Positions 1-48,070 of a stretch of DNA of 64,000 nucleotides are shown piece after piece (positions within the stretch are counted from its first letter, which is position 1; each line of letters opens with the position of its first letter). The stretch lies in NCBI GenBank assembly GCA_014549065.1, contig JACDOX010000387.1, positions 70,858 to 134,857 on the forward strand, read 5' to 3'. The notes beneath the pieces are model-generated. The model ran no database searches and was not told where the DNA came from. It saw only the letters and a list, made by a program, of their open reading frames with translations. A program made the position numbers and the translations under genes. Source of the DNA: Cardinalis cardinalis (Eukaryota; Chordata; Aves; Passeriformes; Cardinalidae).

Positions 1-3000
1 TAGTGTTATCTTAACTCCTGGGAGAGGGTGGGGGCAGCTTTGAACTTGGAGACAGTCCACTTCTACCCAGAGCAAAACAGCTGTTTTGATACCACATTAA
101 CCATGCTGGTTATTTTGGGAATTTTCCACCTTCTTTTTGTTTTCTGTCCTCAATACATGTAAGAAAAATTGGCTTTAGATGGTGTTTCAGAACAGGAATG
201 TTGCAACAGTCGTACAGCAACTGTGTAGTTGTGCCTGTTGGAAAGCTGTTCCTTGGCTCTCCCCTCTTGGCTTCAGNTGGGCTTGCTCCTGCAATACTTT
301 CCTTCTGGATTTGCTCCTTTTGGGTTCTTCTTTTGTTTATGCTCTTTTCTTTCGGGTTGGGGCACATGTTTCTAAGGGTCTGCCTAGAGCCAGAGGTCAC
401 AGTCTCTTTGATGTTTAAACTCAGCCATGGATTTTGTAACACTTGTGGGGAGAAGAACAAACCTTGGTTTGGTATTTTTGGCAGCCCTCTGTCTCCGGAC
501 TCGAGGCTGCTCTCTGTGCTGTCCCTGCTGCCTTGCTGGGGACAGGAGTAGCCTGAAAATGCAAGGCAGCTGCTGGCATTCCCACTCCCACAGCTGTGTC
601 AGGCAGTGAACTCCATGGTACTTGTCCTGCTGGTCTGGGAGAGACCCGGGGCCAGGGATCTCAGCCTGTTCCATACCAGGACACCCCTGATCCTTGTGAT
701 GTGGGCAACACACAGCATGGCCAGCTCTCCTTGGGCACTGCTGGATCCATGTGATCCAGATGGCAAAATCCACTGTGAGCCCGTGCCCTTTGAGCAGGGT
801 AGAAATTCCAGCTGACAGGCAGCTGGACGAGCCGCCTGGTAAACACAGCCCCGTGAGTGTGTGATAAGGGAGCACTTGCCCCTGGACACTCCTTGGGCAA
901 ACCCTTTGCCCAGAGCTGTCACCCACCCTGCCATGAGCACTGAGCTCTGGTCCTTCACCCCCAGCCTCNTGCGCTGCCTCCCGGGCGGGTTTGCTGCCAG
1001 CTCTGCTTTCCTACTAAGGCAAAGTGCAAAGGCATCTCTTGCATCACTCCAGGGGGTGAGGGCCAGGCAGGGCTGTCCCTGCCAGCAGCAGCACTGCAGG
1101 CACCAGGCAGGCACAGGAGGCTTTTAAGATCCACAGACCTGCTCCCATCCAGTTCCCCATTGCCTGCAAATGAAATAGACCAGCTTTGAAAAAANAAAAA
1201 TCCTCCTAGCAAATGGAAGCCGCTGCTTCCAGCTGAGATTTGTCTCCTCCAAGGGGAGGACAATTTGCCTTTGAGACAACCAAAATGTTTTCTGCATGAA
1301 AGGCCTGGCTCTCCTCTCCGTGGAAGCACTGGTATGTTGTGTCACCTGTTTGCAAGGCAGTTTGAATGTAACTGTTTATGTAACCTATTAAAAATACATT
1401 TAAGTGCCTCCTTATTCTTTTCTTCCCTGCCAANGAGTTGGTCAGACACGGTTTCAGGTGAGTTCTGAGCATTGGTTGCTGCTGAAGCGTGCAGAGGGGT
1501 CAGACATGGTAGCAGTTTCCAGACTGAGAGTGGGCTCTGCAGGAGCATCCCTGTGCCTTGCTGCACACCCTCTCCCAGTGTTGGCACACAGACCTCAGGC
1601 ACAGCACCCTGTTTTTCAGAGAGCATCACACCTCTCTAGCCCCCTGGTTAATGGTTAGACCCATGTTGCAGCAGCTGCCTCCCTGGCCCAGCTGTGGAAT
1701 GAGTCACGGATTTTAAATATTGGATTTTCTGATCTTGCCCTTTGGACTTATTTTTGCTGTGGCTGTTGGTAAACTGTGTGCTTCTAAGTTCAGGCTGCTG
1801 TGAAATGCTCTCTGCACTGCTGCACCCCTGAGCAGGTACATTTTGGTAAGTTGTACAGGAGCAGTGTCTGATGGAAGTTGGCACAAATGGCTCAAGGCAG
1901 GAGGCTGATTTTGGCTTAGTTTGGTATAGAATTGCCTCTCAAAGAAAGTGCTGGTGAGAAGGGGCCTGTGTCAGATTCAGCCAGCCTTTGGAGCAGGATT
2001 GTTGCCAAAGCTGGGTCAGAGCAGCTAAGGCTGGAAAATNTGAAAGGATGGAAACCCTTCCACTCTGAGTCTGTGTCCCAGGGCTGCACCACCCTTCCAG
2101 GGAAGGAGCTTTTCCTAACACCCTGAACCAGCCAGNCTGACTTACCTCCTGGAAAGGCTTNAGCTTCATCCTCCCTTCTAGCTGCCAAGTCACTGTAGAC
2201 TTCTGCTAAATCACCCCAACTTCCTCTCCTTCCCAACTAACCAAGCCAGCTATCTCCACCTCTCCCTGCAGGCANTGTTCCCTGACCTCAACCAGCCTGG
2301 TGGCCCTGCTAGTCCTCTCCAGCTTCCAGGAGATCTATGCTCATCCTGGAGAGGCTGTTCACNCCCACCCAGTCCTGCTGAAAGGGAATGCCTAGAGCCA
2401 GGACATGCTGAAGTCAGGCTCAGAAACAAGTTTCTTGTGTCTGCTGCAGGAAGGCTTCAGGAGAAGCTGGTTTTGATGGATTTCTGGATGAGATGGGTCT
2501 GAGCCACCTGGCACGTGCCCAGCACTGATAAGCAAGGCCTGCCTGTGCCCATCTCCTTGCAACACCACAGCATCCTCCTGGCCACTGAGGGCTACAGGCT
2601 ACTGCCTTCAACTGTCTCCTCAGCCCCATAGAAGAGCAACACAATTTGGGGATATCACCAGCACAAGGCTGGCATGTCCCGAGTTCTGGACTATTCAGAG
2701 CAGCAGGCACCTCTCCACTGGCTCCTGGGCACTGTCCACCCCTACTGGCGTAGGTCCAAGGGGTTCAGCTGCTCCCAGATTCCAGAGGCTGTGTGGCTGG
2801 AACCCAGGGGAGCTGGTGGAGCTGGCTTGCCCTGCTCAAGGCCAGCTCATCCATCTTCACCTTGCTGAAACAGCTCACTATGAATGGAGAGGNGAGTGTA
2901 GTGCTTCATTTAGACGGATAGCAGGGAGCAGAGGGACTTTGCAGGGTCATGTTGGGTGCTTCAGCAGGATTTGGGCTCCAAACCTGAGCCTCTGTGGAGC

Positions 3001-6000
3001 ATTAGGCTCCCTTGTCTTTTCCCTTCTGTGGGACTGAGAGGTGCTGAGCAGCCCATTCCTGCCCAGAGCTACCTGGTCCCCACTGGTCACTCCTTTCTGA
3101 AGGATGGTGTCACATGCCTAAGGCTCCTCCTCTAAGGTCTGAAAGATTAGACGAAGTTTTATGGGTGGGAGATGTCCCAGGGCTGAGGTCAGAGACAGAA
3201 ATGTANTGTCTGCCCTGCTCTGTTATACAATCCGCTATTAAATAATCACTCGGGGTCACTGCGCCTGCCAGGCCACTGCAGCTGGCAGTGGGGCTGCTGG
3301 AAAAACAGGATCACTGTCCACTGGACAAGAAGGAGAAGGAAAGTCAGTAACACACTTCTGGGCAGTCCCATGCTCAGACCCTTCCCAGCCTTGGGGTTCC
3401 TCATTGCAAGGTGCTTTTCAGTGGCAGAGACACTCTGCAAGGACACAGCCTGTTTGAAGGATGGTGGCNGTGCAGAGGTGGCTGTGGCTGGTGTTTGTCT
3501 GTGGGATGCTGTGGTTGAAGTGTGCTGGCAGGGAACTGTGCCTGTCACAGGGACACTGGTTATCCACTGAATCTGGGCAAGGGGAACACTCAGCATCCAT
3601 CCAGCTCAGCTTTGTGCCCCCCAGCCCATGACTGCTCTTTTCATTTCCTACACATGCAGTGGAGCCAAGGCTGGGGCAGAGCCATGGCCTGCCATGAGCT
3701 GCCAACCAGCACCTAGGGGCTGGGCCGGTGCCACGGTGCCAGGTTGTGCTGCCCACCTGGGACTGACACCCATTTAACAGCANTGTGTTAAAGATTTCCA
3801 AGGTGCCGCAGAAGAAAGTAGCTGAACTGGACACTTGGAGGACATCAGGGAACCTGTGGGAATGGCTACTNATGATCTGTGTTGGCTGGAAGTGAGCAGG
3901 CTGCAAGGGAGCTGGATGATTTTCCCTAGGAGATACAGGCCAAGNCCAGGAAAAGAAACCACACTGGTGGGGGAAGCTCACAAAGCAAAGCTGGGAAGCA
4001 GCCACACTGCACTCAGAGCCTGAGCATTGCTGTCCTGGGATTCCTGTCCTCCAGCATGCATTTACAGCTAGCTAGCCTACTGCTGCTGGGTAATCTCTTC
4101 CTAATAAGGGGTTTTGGCAGGTGGCTGTGCTCCCCTGAGGGTGAGGGAGAGCAGCTCAATACAAGCAACAAACTGGTGTGGAGCAGGGTGAGTTCTTTTT
4201 GATTTAACTCAGAGGGTGGCACTGAAATAGGAATGCTGGGGGATAACTGGATGGTGCTGAGGAAGCTTGAGGTATCCCTTACTTGGATTTGCTGCCCGTG
4301 ATCAGGGAGGCATTCTGGCTTAATGCAGCTGTTTTGTTATTTAATGCCACTTGATTTTCCTTTACACTTTCCCAAATGTTTTAAGCTATTCTTTGTTGTG
4401 CTTATCCACTTTTTAATCTGAGGTCAAATGATTGGATCTTAATCCCTGGATCTCAAATGAATTTGCCTTTTGGTTTCCAGCCCTTTGCTACAGCCAGGCT
4501 TGCCGTCCCCTTTTCCTTCTCTCATTGTTTCTCTATTTCTTGCAAGTTAACATTACTTGAGAAGAACAAAACTGGTGATATCCCCCTTATTAATATTTCC
4601 AGACAATTTTATGTTTTTCCTTGTGATGAGTCCCTGGAGCCTTTTTTTTGTCAAACTACCTAAATGTGATCATAGCCAGTGCAGCACTGTGCCTTTTGCG
4701 GCTGACTGGGTACAGAGACAGCTGTCATGGAGTAATCCTACAGGACAGTATACCTAAATCAATTTTACAGTCTTCCTGGAGGAGAGGGGAGAGGACAGCC
4801 TCTGAATCAGATTCACAAATCCAAAGAAGACAGGATACTGATCTCAGCCTCACCCTCTGGGTTTTGCTAGAACTTGGTTTCTCATTCCATTGCAATTGCC
4901 CTGCGCTACAAGTTTCTTGCTCAAATGTATGCAAAAAGTCTTGGAGGAAGATTAAATACAATTTTTCAACAGCATGTTCTAGATTTTATTGAGAAGAGAT
5001 GAAATCTAATTAAATTCACACATTAGTCCAGCCAGATTAAATGGCACATTCTACTTTGTGTCCTTAGCTTGGCCCAGGGGCCAGACTGAACCTACAAACA
5101 CAGACGACAGAACTGGTCTTGCCCTTTGTGTTTAGACTCAGACCCAGTCTTTGCTTCAATACCTGAGACTAGATCCAGACCGTTTCATCCGTGTGTTAAG
5201 GATCACAACCTACATCCAGGCCTGACTGGGAGTACAGGAATGATCCCAGCCCTGAAGGGTGCTGCTGCCCCAGGTACCCTTTCATAAGCCCATGGTGCTG
5301 CTGAGGGAAGCTCAGGTCCCCACCTCACCCAGCTTTCCTGGGTGCTGCCATCACTGGGTCCTGTGCCATCTCCTGCTGGTAGCTATCCTCTCTTTGAGAC
5401 ACCCAAGTTAGCAAGACAGCCTGTGGTAGTCCAAAACTTCTCCTGAGATGGCTACAGTGAGCTGTGACCATACAGCTTAATTTCATCCAAACCCATCCTA
5501 TCCTGACAGACCCTCATCCAAGGGTGTGTGTGTGACCCTGTGCCAGAGGGATTTGCCTTCCAGAAAAGGATAATGAGAGCTGCAGGTGAGATTCTGCTGT
5601 GGGAATTCAGCAAGACTCTCTTAAGCACAATTCATCTCTATGCAGCCAGTCTGGACTTGCATGGAAAACAAGCATGTGAAACCCTGGGAATAAACCACCT
5701 ACTTCCTCGTGAGGACCTGTAAGTCTCACCCAGCAAGCCAGTCATGTAGCTGCAAAGGATGCAAATAAACTCTGCTGTGTAATTAGCACCCTTTGTATGC
5801 CAGGACAACCCCACATGCAACCAGGAGCCAGGTCTGCCTGCACGGGGCTCAATCCCAAACACCCTCCCCAGGTGTAAAGCTGCGCTGCTTCCCTCAAATC
5901 AGGATCACATGGTGATGCTTTGCCCCATATGGGAGGAGCTGCCTTGTGATATGAGAGACCAGTTATGCTGCAAGGACAAATATCCTCTTCCAAAGCCCAC

Positions 6001-9000
6001 AGCCAGTGCGGATAGGAGTGTTTGCTGATAAACACCTGCAGCACACTGAGCTAATTAGTCTGATTTTATTAGATTAAATAATGAAATGTCTATGCAGCAT
6101 TTTTCCTGGTGAGACTCTGAATTGCCACTGAGGCAATTACCTGAGTGGTAATGGTGGAGTACTTTCCATCCCAAATTGTCCCTGGTAGCCTGATTTTTGC
6201 ATTCTGCACCATGCAAACAAAGCACTGGTAGTATGGGCTGAAGAACAGTCACTGATCATATGGGGACTCCTCCTCCCTTGAGCCTTGCTGTTTGNACCAG
6301 AAAAACAGACACAGCTCCTGGAAGGAGGCTGTGTGACTTCAGGGGCTGGTGTGATTGTCTCTGCAAGACATTTGATGGGTATCACAGTGACAGCTGGAGC
6401 AATGCTTCTTTTCCTAGGACAAGAAGTTTGGAAAATAGAGTCTGGGGGTGTGGAAAAGCTCTTTCTCTGTGGTGTCCTTGATGGCCTAAAGGGTCATTGG
6501 GAAATGACACCAATGGGATCCAAACCCAAGAGGTGCTTCTTATTGTTAGAGCTGCAGAGCAGGCAGCAGGTGGGTAAGCAGAGCTGGCCTCCAGATGAGG
6601 CTGGGGGCAGCGTGCTGGCTGTAGACAGGGGNATCTCTGCAGCGGGGCAGCCCAGGGGTTTGCAGGCATACTGGCACTCCAAGCAGCACTGCAGCCTTCA
6701 CAGGAGTCAGTATCTAAGCCAGACTTCAAAAACAGCTTCATCTTGTGCTGTTGCTTAAGAGTGAGATGAAAATTTCACTGTGTTTATACAAACTGAAATG
6801 ATAGGATTCCGCTTGAGCAAACGCTTGCAATGAAAGATTCAGCTGGCCATGGAGCTTTTCTTCCAGGAGCAGAAGAAAACCCCTTAGCCATTTAATCCTT
6901 TGAAGACTTCAGTCACCCTGATAAGATATAGACAGGGCAGGACAAGGGAGATGNCTTTCATGTGCCCCTGCAAGACTGTCACCTCCCCAGGCAGGCTGCA
7001 TCCCACCACCCCAGGGAGCCACGCAGGCCAGCATGGCTCCTGAGCCTGCCCACTGCCCTTTCCCCGGCTGTGACACAGTCCCTCGATTTAAACCCTTAAT
7101 CCTGGGAAGATTGTGCAATAGCTCCTTCAGGTTGAGAACAGATTATGCCCGTTTCAAAGGTATTTGGCACTCTGGCTGCACTGGGAGAGCCCAATCAACC
7201 AGCCCAACCTCTCCTGCAAGAGCACCTGCAGGCAATTCTTGCAGCTGGTGCCTAGCAACTTGCTCTGAGCTGCTCTCACAGCTAAAATTCAATGTTATTT
7301 CCACCTTCCTCCCCAGAGGAGCAGCTCCTGGGTCAACATCAGGGAAGAATGAGAAGTTTCTCACTCAGCTTGCTNTAAATTAGTGGTATGGGAGGGGCTG
7401 CTTTCTCTCTTTCTCAAGTGCGTGTNCTCTAGCCAGCTAAAAAGGCATCTCCTCTCAGCACGTGGGACAGCTTCAGGTTGAGGAGATTAAGTAAAATGAT
7501 TTTTTCCCTTCCTTCCCAATTTGTTTTCTGCTCCCAAATGCCTCTCCCTTCTTNCAGTTGTCTGCAGAAGAACCAGGCTTGGATTCATGCTGTGTCTCCC
7601 CTTGGCTTTNCTTGGGTGAGCCCCAGGTTATACCAACACACACAGGTAGCTGCAGGCCCGGGGCCGTGCTGAGCACTCTCTAATGACGCACAGCAACTTT
7701 TACATCACCTGTGTGACAAATGAAGGCAGCCCTGAATCTGAGAGAGAGGCCTTTGGGAAATGGCGGGCATCAGAAAAAAAATGCATAGGAACCCAAGATT
7801 GCCTGTTCATGGGGCTGAGATGTTTGCCGAGGTAGTGAGGCAAACATCAGCCAGCCTGGGCAGGACCGAGCAGCGTGTTCCTGCTTGTGGGCAGGGCACA
7901 GGAATGGGTGCTGGGAAGAGGGAGCCAAAGGGAGGATCCAGCTGCAGAGTGGGCAGGGGCTCGGGGAGCAGCACATCCTGCAGCGCCTGCTGGCACGGTG
8001 CAGAGGGAGGAGCGCTCCAGCTGGAAGAGTTGGGAAGCTGTGAGTAGGGAAGTCCATAAGAATCAGGGCTGTGGTACGGCAGCCTGGGTGTTTTTCAGAG
8101 AAGAGCAAGACGAGGTGCCTTGTAGGGCATTTCCACTCTCTGGGAGGGCACGTGTTTGCCTCTGGCAACAAGCCCAAGATCCAGACGGATTTCCTCCCAG
8201 TGGGAGTCTGTTAGGACATTTCAGACTTGCCTGAATGGCACAGCTCCCTTGGTGGGGTCTGGTGGGAGGGCAGCTGAGCACTGCCTGCCCTGGCTGTTCC
8301 CAGTGCTAGCACTGGTTCGCCGCGGCGGAGCTGACCTCTCCCTGCCTCCCCAGCTTTATTCCTTGGGAAGCCCTGGGTGGTCCTAGGAACTACAGCCAGA
8401 GGGTTGGAGGTGCCTTATTGCTGTGCACAGGGTGGTTTTCAGAAGAGCCACCTTTATCTCACAGCTGTCTGTCCTCAGCTCCTGACTGCCTGCAGCACTG
8501 CACTGTCTGGAAGGAGGAGTGGGAATCTCCTGGTCACCNGTTTCGACTCGGCAGCCTGAAGCAGATGAGGAGAGAGGTTGGTAAGCGCAGAAGCACCAAT
8601 GGAGACGTCTCCAGCTCATCCCAGGACCCGCAGCCCTCCAAGGTGGGCCATGGCTCTGTTCCCCAGCCCAGCAGTGGTGCTCAGCATGCTTCAGGTAGGT
8701 GTTAAGGATTTGTCATCATANGGATTACTTTAAACAAGCCCAGCTGCATTGCACAGGCTGGCTGATGAGGATTGAGAAACACTTTATATGGAAAGGTATA
8801 AAGGCCCGAAGTCTGATTCAACCTTTCCTAGTGCCCAGTGGGTGCCTCTGGCCTGCATGGCTCAGGAACTGGCCAGTCCCCTGCCAGGCTGTGATGCCTG
8901 AAGGCCAGGAGACACTGTGGTGGCTCTTCCAGCCGCAGGAAGGGGCAGCTCTCCAAGCAGCATGGCTGAGCAGCCTTTGTCTCACTGCATGGGTGACACT

Positions 9001-10789
9001 GGTGGTGTTTGTTGGCTGGCCCAAAGTGGGTTTGGGACAAGCTTGGGACAGCAGAGTTTTCAGAGCAGCATGGCCAAATCCAGGACAAGATGCTGCCTTT
9101 GGTACAAAACTGTGACTCTGGTGGCTGAAGGGACTACTGGCCCAGCCAGCACTCGTGGGTCAGGTGTCCTTCTGCTCCAGCAATCCCTTCCCACCACAGC
9201 CTGCCTGTGGTTTGCACAGTTGTACCCAAGCTCCTTCCAGGCCAAATCCACAGCCAGCTTAAGCAGCTTCAGTCCTAACTCCTTTCCTAGCCTGGCTCAG
9301 AGGAATGTAGCTGGGAGTGCAGTGGAGATGGGGACCTTTGCAACCAGGAGAAGACTTGTTGATAGCAAAATCCTCAGCTCAGAAAATGTCTCCTTCCTTC
9401 CTGCAAACATAAGGGGACAGAATTAAGGATGAGCTTTCTGACCTCCAAGTTCTTGACTTCTGCTCTCACGTTACAGCAGCAGCAAATCCTGTTGCATCAA
9501 GCAGAAATCTATCTGTCTGAACATGCACTATTTCAAACTCTTCTCTGCATAAACTGTTCCAAACTTGACCAGGAACAAGGCTGTTTACTAACAGCAGAGT
9601 TAGGAAACTTCTTTAGTATTGTGGTGGTTTTCCCCGTTTTTTTTTTAGTTTGCATATTGAGCTGCTGAAGCTTAAATTTGGCAGCTAACAGTGTCAATGT
9701 GTTTTACTTCAAGTTGTTTCCCTTTGCCCGATTGCCCGAATATCTCTGCAATTCCTCTGTGTACAGAGTGTGCTCTGCATTCCTTCTGATGGAAAGAAAG
9801 GTTTTCCTTCACTTGGTATGAGGTTTGAAGGACAAGCAATGGTACGCTCATTTTCAGCAAATAAATAGAGGATATTAAACTGCAAAAGGCCAATGGCAAT
9901 ATTTTGGGTTTTTTTCCCTAGCATTCATATGAGTGCTTCTGTACAAAGGGGTTGAATCCTGCTTCCATTTATGCTGACGTAAATCTACAATAACAAACTT
10001 CTTTTATAGAACTGCATATTTTATTAATCCAAGTGTCATAACTAGAATTGAATATATGATAATAGTTTGATCATTGTATCCTTCTGCAGTTCTCACTTGC
10101 TGTGATTGCAGCGTCTTTTGGACATTTTACTTTCTTTTTCATGTGTTGTAGATATTCAACTTTCCGGCACAAGGGCTGCCAGTGTAAGCACAGCAGGTGG
10201 TGTCATGAACCCCTGTGTTGGGAAACCCCTAATGTGCTACTTTGATAGGAAGGAAAGCAAGCTTTGGAAAGCAGTTGTAGGTGCTTCTGTGATGGTCGGT
10301 TTTTGCTTTGAAAATCTCTTCTGAGCTTTCCCTCCACCTCCTTTTTGGCAGAACCAAACTCTGTTTGCTTTTAGGATTGCTGTCACTCACAAGCTGCCTC
10401 TCCAGGACTAAGTAAGTTAGCATAGCTAAAAACTGAGAAAAATGGTTTCTACAGAGAGCATTGCCGGTGTGAAGTGGGGTTTTGCAAGCCTGTTGCTCAC
10501 TTCACATGATTTATTGGACATTGTGTTCTTCTAGCAAGTGACAAGGTCATACTGACCAATTTGCCTGAGAAGGTTTACACAATCTTTAGCAATAGGAAAC
10601 CTCACAGACTTAAAAACTTCATGCAGTAAGGGCAGCTCACTTTCACAGCTGGCCTTTTGGAAAGGATGAAGCAAGGTCAGTTCGGATGGAGAGGAACAAG
10701 ACTCCTGCAAACCGCAGACACAGCAGGAATGTTTGGTTCCTTGAGAACTTGTGTGNCTTGTTCTGATTTAGAGCTGTCCTGCGTGTTTC
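1..10789. other. Upstream intergenic DNA, no recognised gene
   Basis: Open frames here are short, overlap on both strands and lack any family resemblance I can recognise. The DNA is CTG/CAG-rich and moderately GC-rich, as is usual between avian genes. Apart from the exon-like segment at 8565-8694 (listed separately) I see no convincing exon. A stretch near 2180-2345 faintly resembles an old CR1 fragment, but too weakly to annotate. Confidence 0.6.
8565..8694 (+). other. Exon-like open segment with donor, possible alternative first exon
   Basis: An ATG at 8565 opens 43 codons plus one base and runs into a good donor (TCAG|GTAGGT at 8694/8695). The frame stays open upstream to at least 8418. 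The peptide is polar and protein-like: a basic start (MRREVGKRRS) followed by a Ser/Gln/Pro-rich stretch. It ends in phase 1 with a lone G, which is the phase ATL2 exon 2 accepts (G|GT AAG), so it could serve as an alternative ATL2 first exon 2.7 kb upstream of the CpG-island start. Phase agreement alone has a one-in-three chance of being accidental, and I recognise no homologue. It could also belong to an unrelated transcript or be noise. Confidence 0.25.
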
Positions 10790-10970
10790 CCGCCCCAGTG
10801 CAGCAGCAGTGCTACAGTGAGGAGCGGGGAGCTGGATTTAGGGCTGGAAACGCAGAGCGGTCCGGTCGCTCTCCGGGCTGTCCCCAGGGCCCAGCAGGGT
10901 GAGGGCGCAGGGGGACACCAGCACACGGGTGACGCTCCGGCCGTGAGCTCTACAGGAGCCAGCTGTGGCC

Positions 10971-10997
10971 GAGGGAGGGAGGGAGGGAGGGAGGGAG
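10971..10997. repeat. (GAGG)n microsatellite
   Basis: About 6.5 uninterrupted copies of the tetranucleotide GAGG lie at the upstream edge of the ATL2 CpG island. Four or more G-runs on this strand could form a G-quadruplex; that is inference. Confidence 0.85.
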
Positions 10998-11351
10998 CCC
11001 TGAAGGACGCGCTGCCTTAGGAGGTGTTTGTATGGCCTGGGGGCCTCCTCGCCCTGTGCCCCGCTGGAGCTCCGCTGCTGCAGCTCACCGCACGCGGGTG
11101 CCGTGAGGGAGCCACTCAGCCTGGGGGCCGGGCCGGGCAGCTGGGCCTGTGTGTGTGCACGTCTGTGTCTCTGTCTGTCTGTGTATGTGTCTGTTTGTCT
11201 GTCTCGCGCTCTCGCTGCCCTCCCGCCGCGCGGCCCCTCAGCGCTTCCCCCGTCCCGCTGCAGCCCCCGGGGGCTCCGGTCCCGCCCCTCCCGGCGCGAG
11301 GCCCCGCCCCGCGCGCCGCCGGCGGGCGATAAAGGTCTCGCGGCGGAGCTC

Positions 11352-11359
11352 TGACGTCA
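11352..11359 (+). promoter_or_regulatory. Consensus CRE (TGACGTCA) near the ATL2 start site
   Basis: The palindromic octamer TGACGTCA, the full cAMP-response element bound by CREB/ATF proteins, sits 29 bases before the ATL2 start codon and about 18 bases after the TATA-like box. A full-site CRE this close to a CpG-island start is a typical functional arrangement. ATF-family control of an ER-shaping gene would make sense but is not shown by the sequence. Confidence 0.7.
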
Positions 11360-11387
11360 CGGGGAGTTAATTTTAAACCCGGACAAG

Positions 11388-46801
<35,414 letters not shown>

Positions 46802-48070
46802 CAGTTCGTCTCCTCTTCAACTCTGCCCTCTCATCCTAGACATGCTTGCTGTACCATGAGAACTCAATAATAAAAAAAATAAATAAAAATAAACCAAAGT
46901 TTACAATCAACTGTAGAAGTAGTTTAGTGTGATTGGCTTCACAGATTGCTGCCATCACCGGGGAAGAGTTACATTTGTCAGTGCTCAGCTTCTCAGACAA
47001 ACTGGTGCCATGGAGCCCGCCGGGGTGGGAGGGAGTGGCTCAGTTTTACGCAGTCCTGGTGCCCCGCGTTTAGGGGAGGGAGGGGGAACTTCCCCAGCGT
47101 TGTGAGTCCGTGCAGGCTCTGGCTTACAGGGGGAGCCTGTCCCTTGCCGCAGCTGACTTCAGGGAAGTGTCATGATCAGCCCCATCCAGCTGTGCTCTCC
47201 CCGATGTCCCCAGCTCGGCACCACCCCCGCCAGCTCCCGCGAGTGTCTCTGTGCGCGGCCGGTGCAGCCATCGGAGCAGCCCCTCCATTACAACGCGTCT
47301 CCTGCTTTCTTGCCTTGTCCCAGTGTTACACAGATGCATGTGCTGGTTCCTCACGCAGAACTGGGCTGTCAGGGAGGCAGTGGCTCAGCACAGAGGGTGT
47401 CTCGTCTTGAACTCGCAGACCTGGTCCCGAGGGAGGTGCATATCGGAACTGAGCTGTCTTTTTCTGCAGTTTAGCCTTCATGTATATAATATTGCCATTA
47501 ATTCTACTGGGGAAGAAATTCCATCCAAAAATGTTGCCTACAGCTACCAAGCNATGAGTTAGGATTGTCTGTACAGTGTGTTTAGTTTTTATTTTTTAAG
47601 AAATCACAGATAGGGCATGTATATGAAATATAAATATATAAATACGATTTTGTATCAAAGTTTTGTAGTTTATGGCAAAACCTGGTTCTGTGGTAGCTAA
47701 GTGCAGTTCCTGTAAAGGAATGTTTGTGGCTCATGTAAATGTGTGAATGCATCAACAATTTGAAGTTTTTTGATATATTTGTGATATTTACCTGCCTTGA
47801 GCACTGCAATCTCTCACCCCCTTGGAAAAATCAATGGGAATGTTTGTTGTGAAACTCTTTGTCTTCTGTTGCATTTTAAAGTTATTTCCTGTAATTTATT
47901 TTCAGTACATGATTAAAATCAGTTGTGTATATATGAAATGAAATCCGTGCTTATTTTTAAAAGATGTTCAAGTATTGTATTCTACTACATAAACTATGTC
48001 AAATACTTATCCTGACAATTATATGAACAGATTTGTTCTATTGTACTTCATAGCTTTCTATTGAAGCCGA
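46802..48070 (+). other. ATL2: ATL2 3' untranslated region (short form certain, long form probable)
   Basis: After the stop at 46801 come four overlapping AATAAA hexamers (46869-46893), which would end a short 3' UTR of about 100 bases. AT-rich DNA continues from about 47465 to 48070, including ATTAAA at 47912-47917, and may be a longer 3' UTR. The GC-rich part 46980-47460 has no convincing coding sense despite overlapping open frames. Confidence 0.55.
46869..46893 (+). terminator. ATL2: ATL2 clustered poly(A) signals
   Basis: Four AATAAA hexamers start at 46869, 46878, 46882 and 46888, all within 25 bases and about 70 bases after the stop codon. A TGT-rich stretch follows near 46920-46930. 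Confidence 0.75.

Noticed and set aside
7942..8040. Exon-like stretch (QSGQGLGEQHILQRLLARC) with a GTGAGT-type donor
   Set aside because: The acceptor is poor, no neighbouring exon joins it in phase, and CTG/CAG-rich avian DNA often gives Leu/Gln-rich frames of this kind.
46946..47410. 154-residue plus-strand open frame after ATL2
   Set aside because: It has Cys/Ser/Pro-rich low-similarity translation, overlaps other open frames on both strands, and has no splice or family support. It probably lies in the 3' UTR or intergenic DNA.
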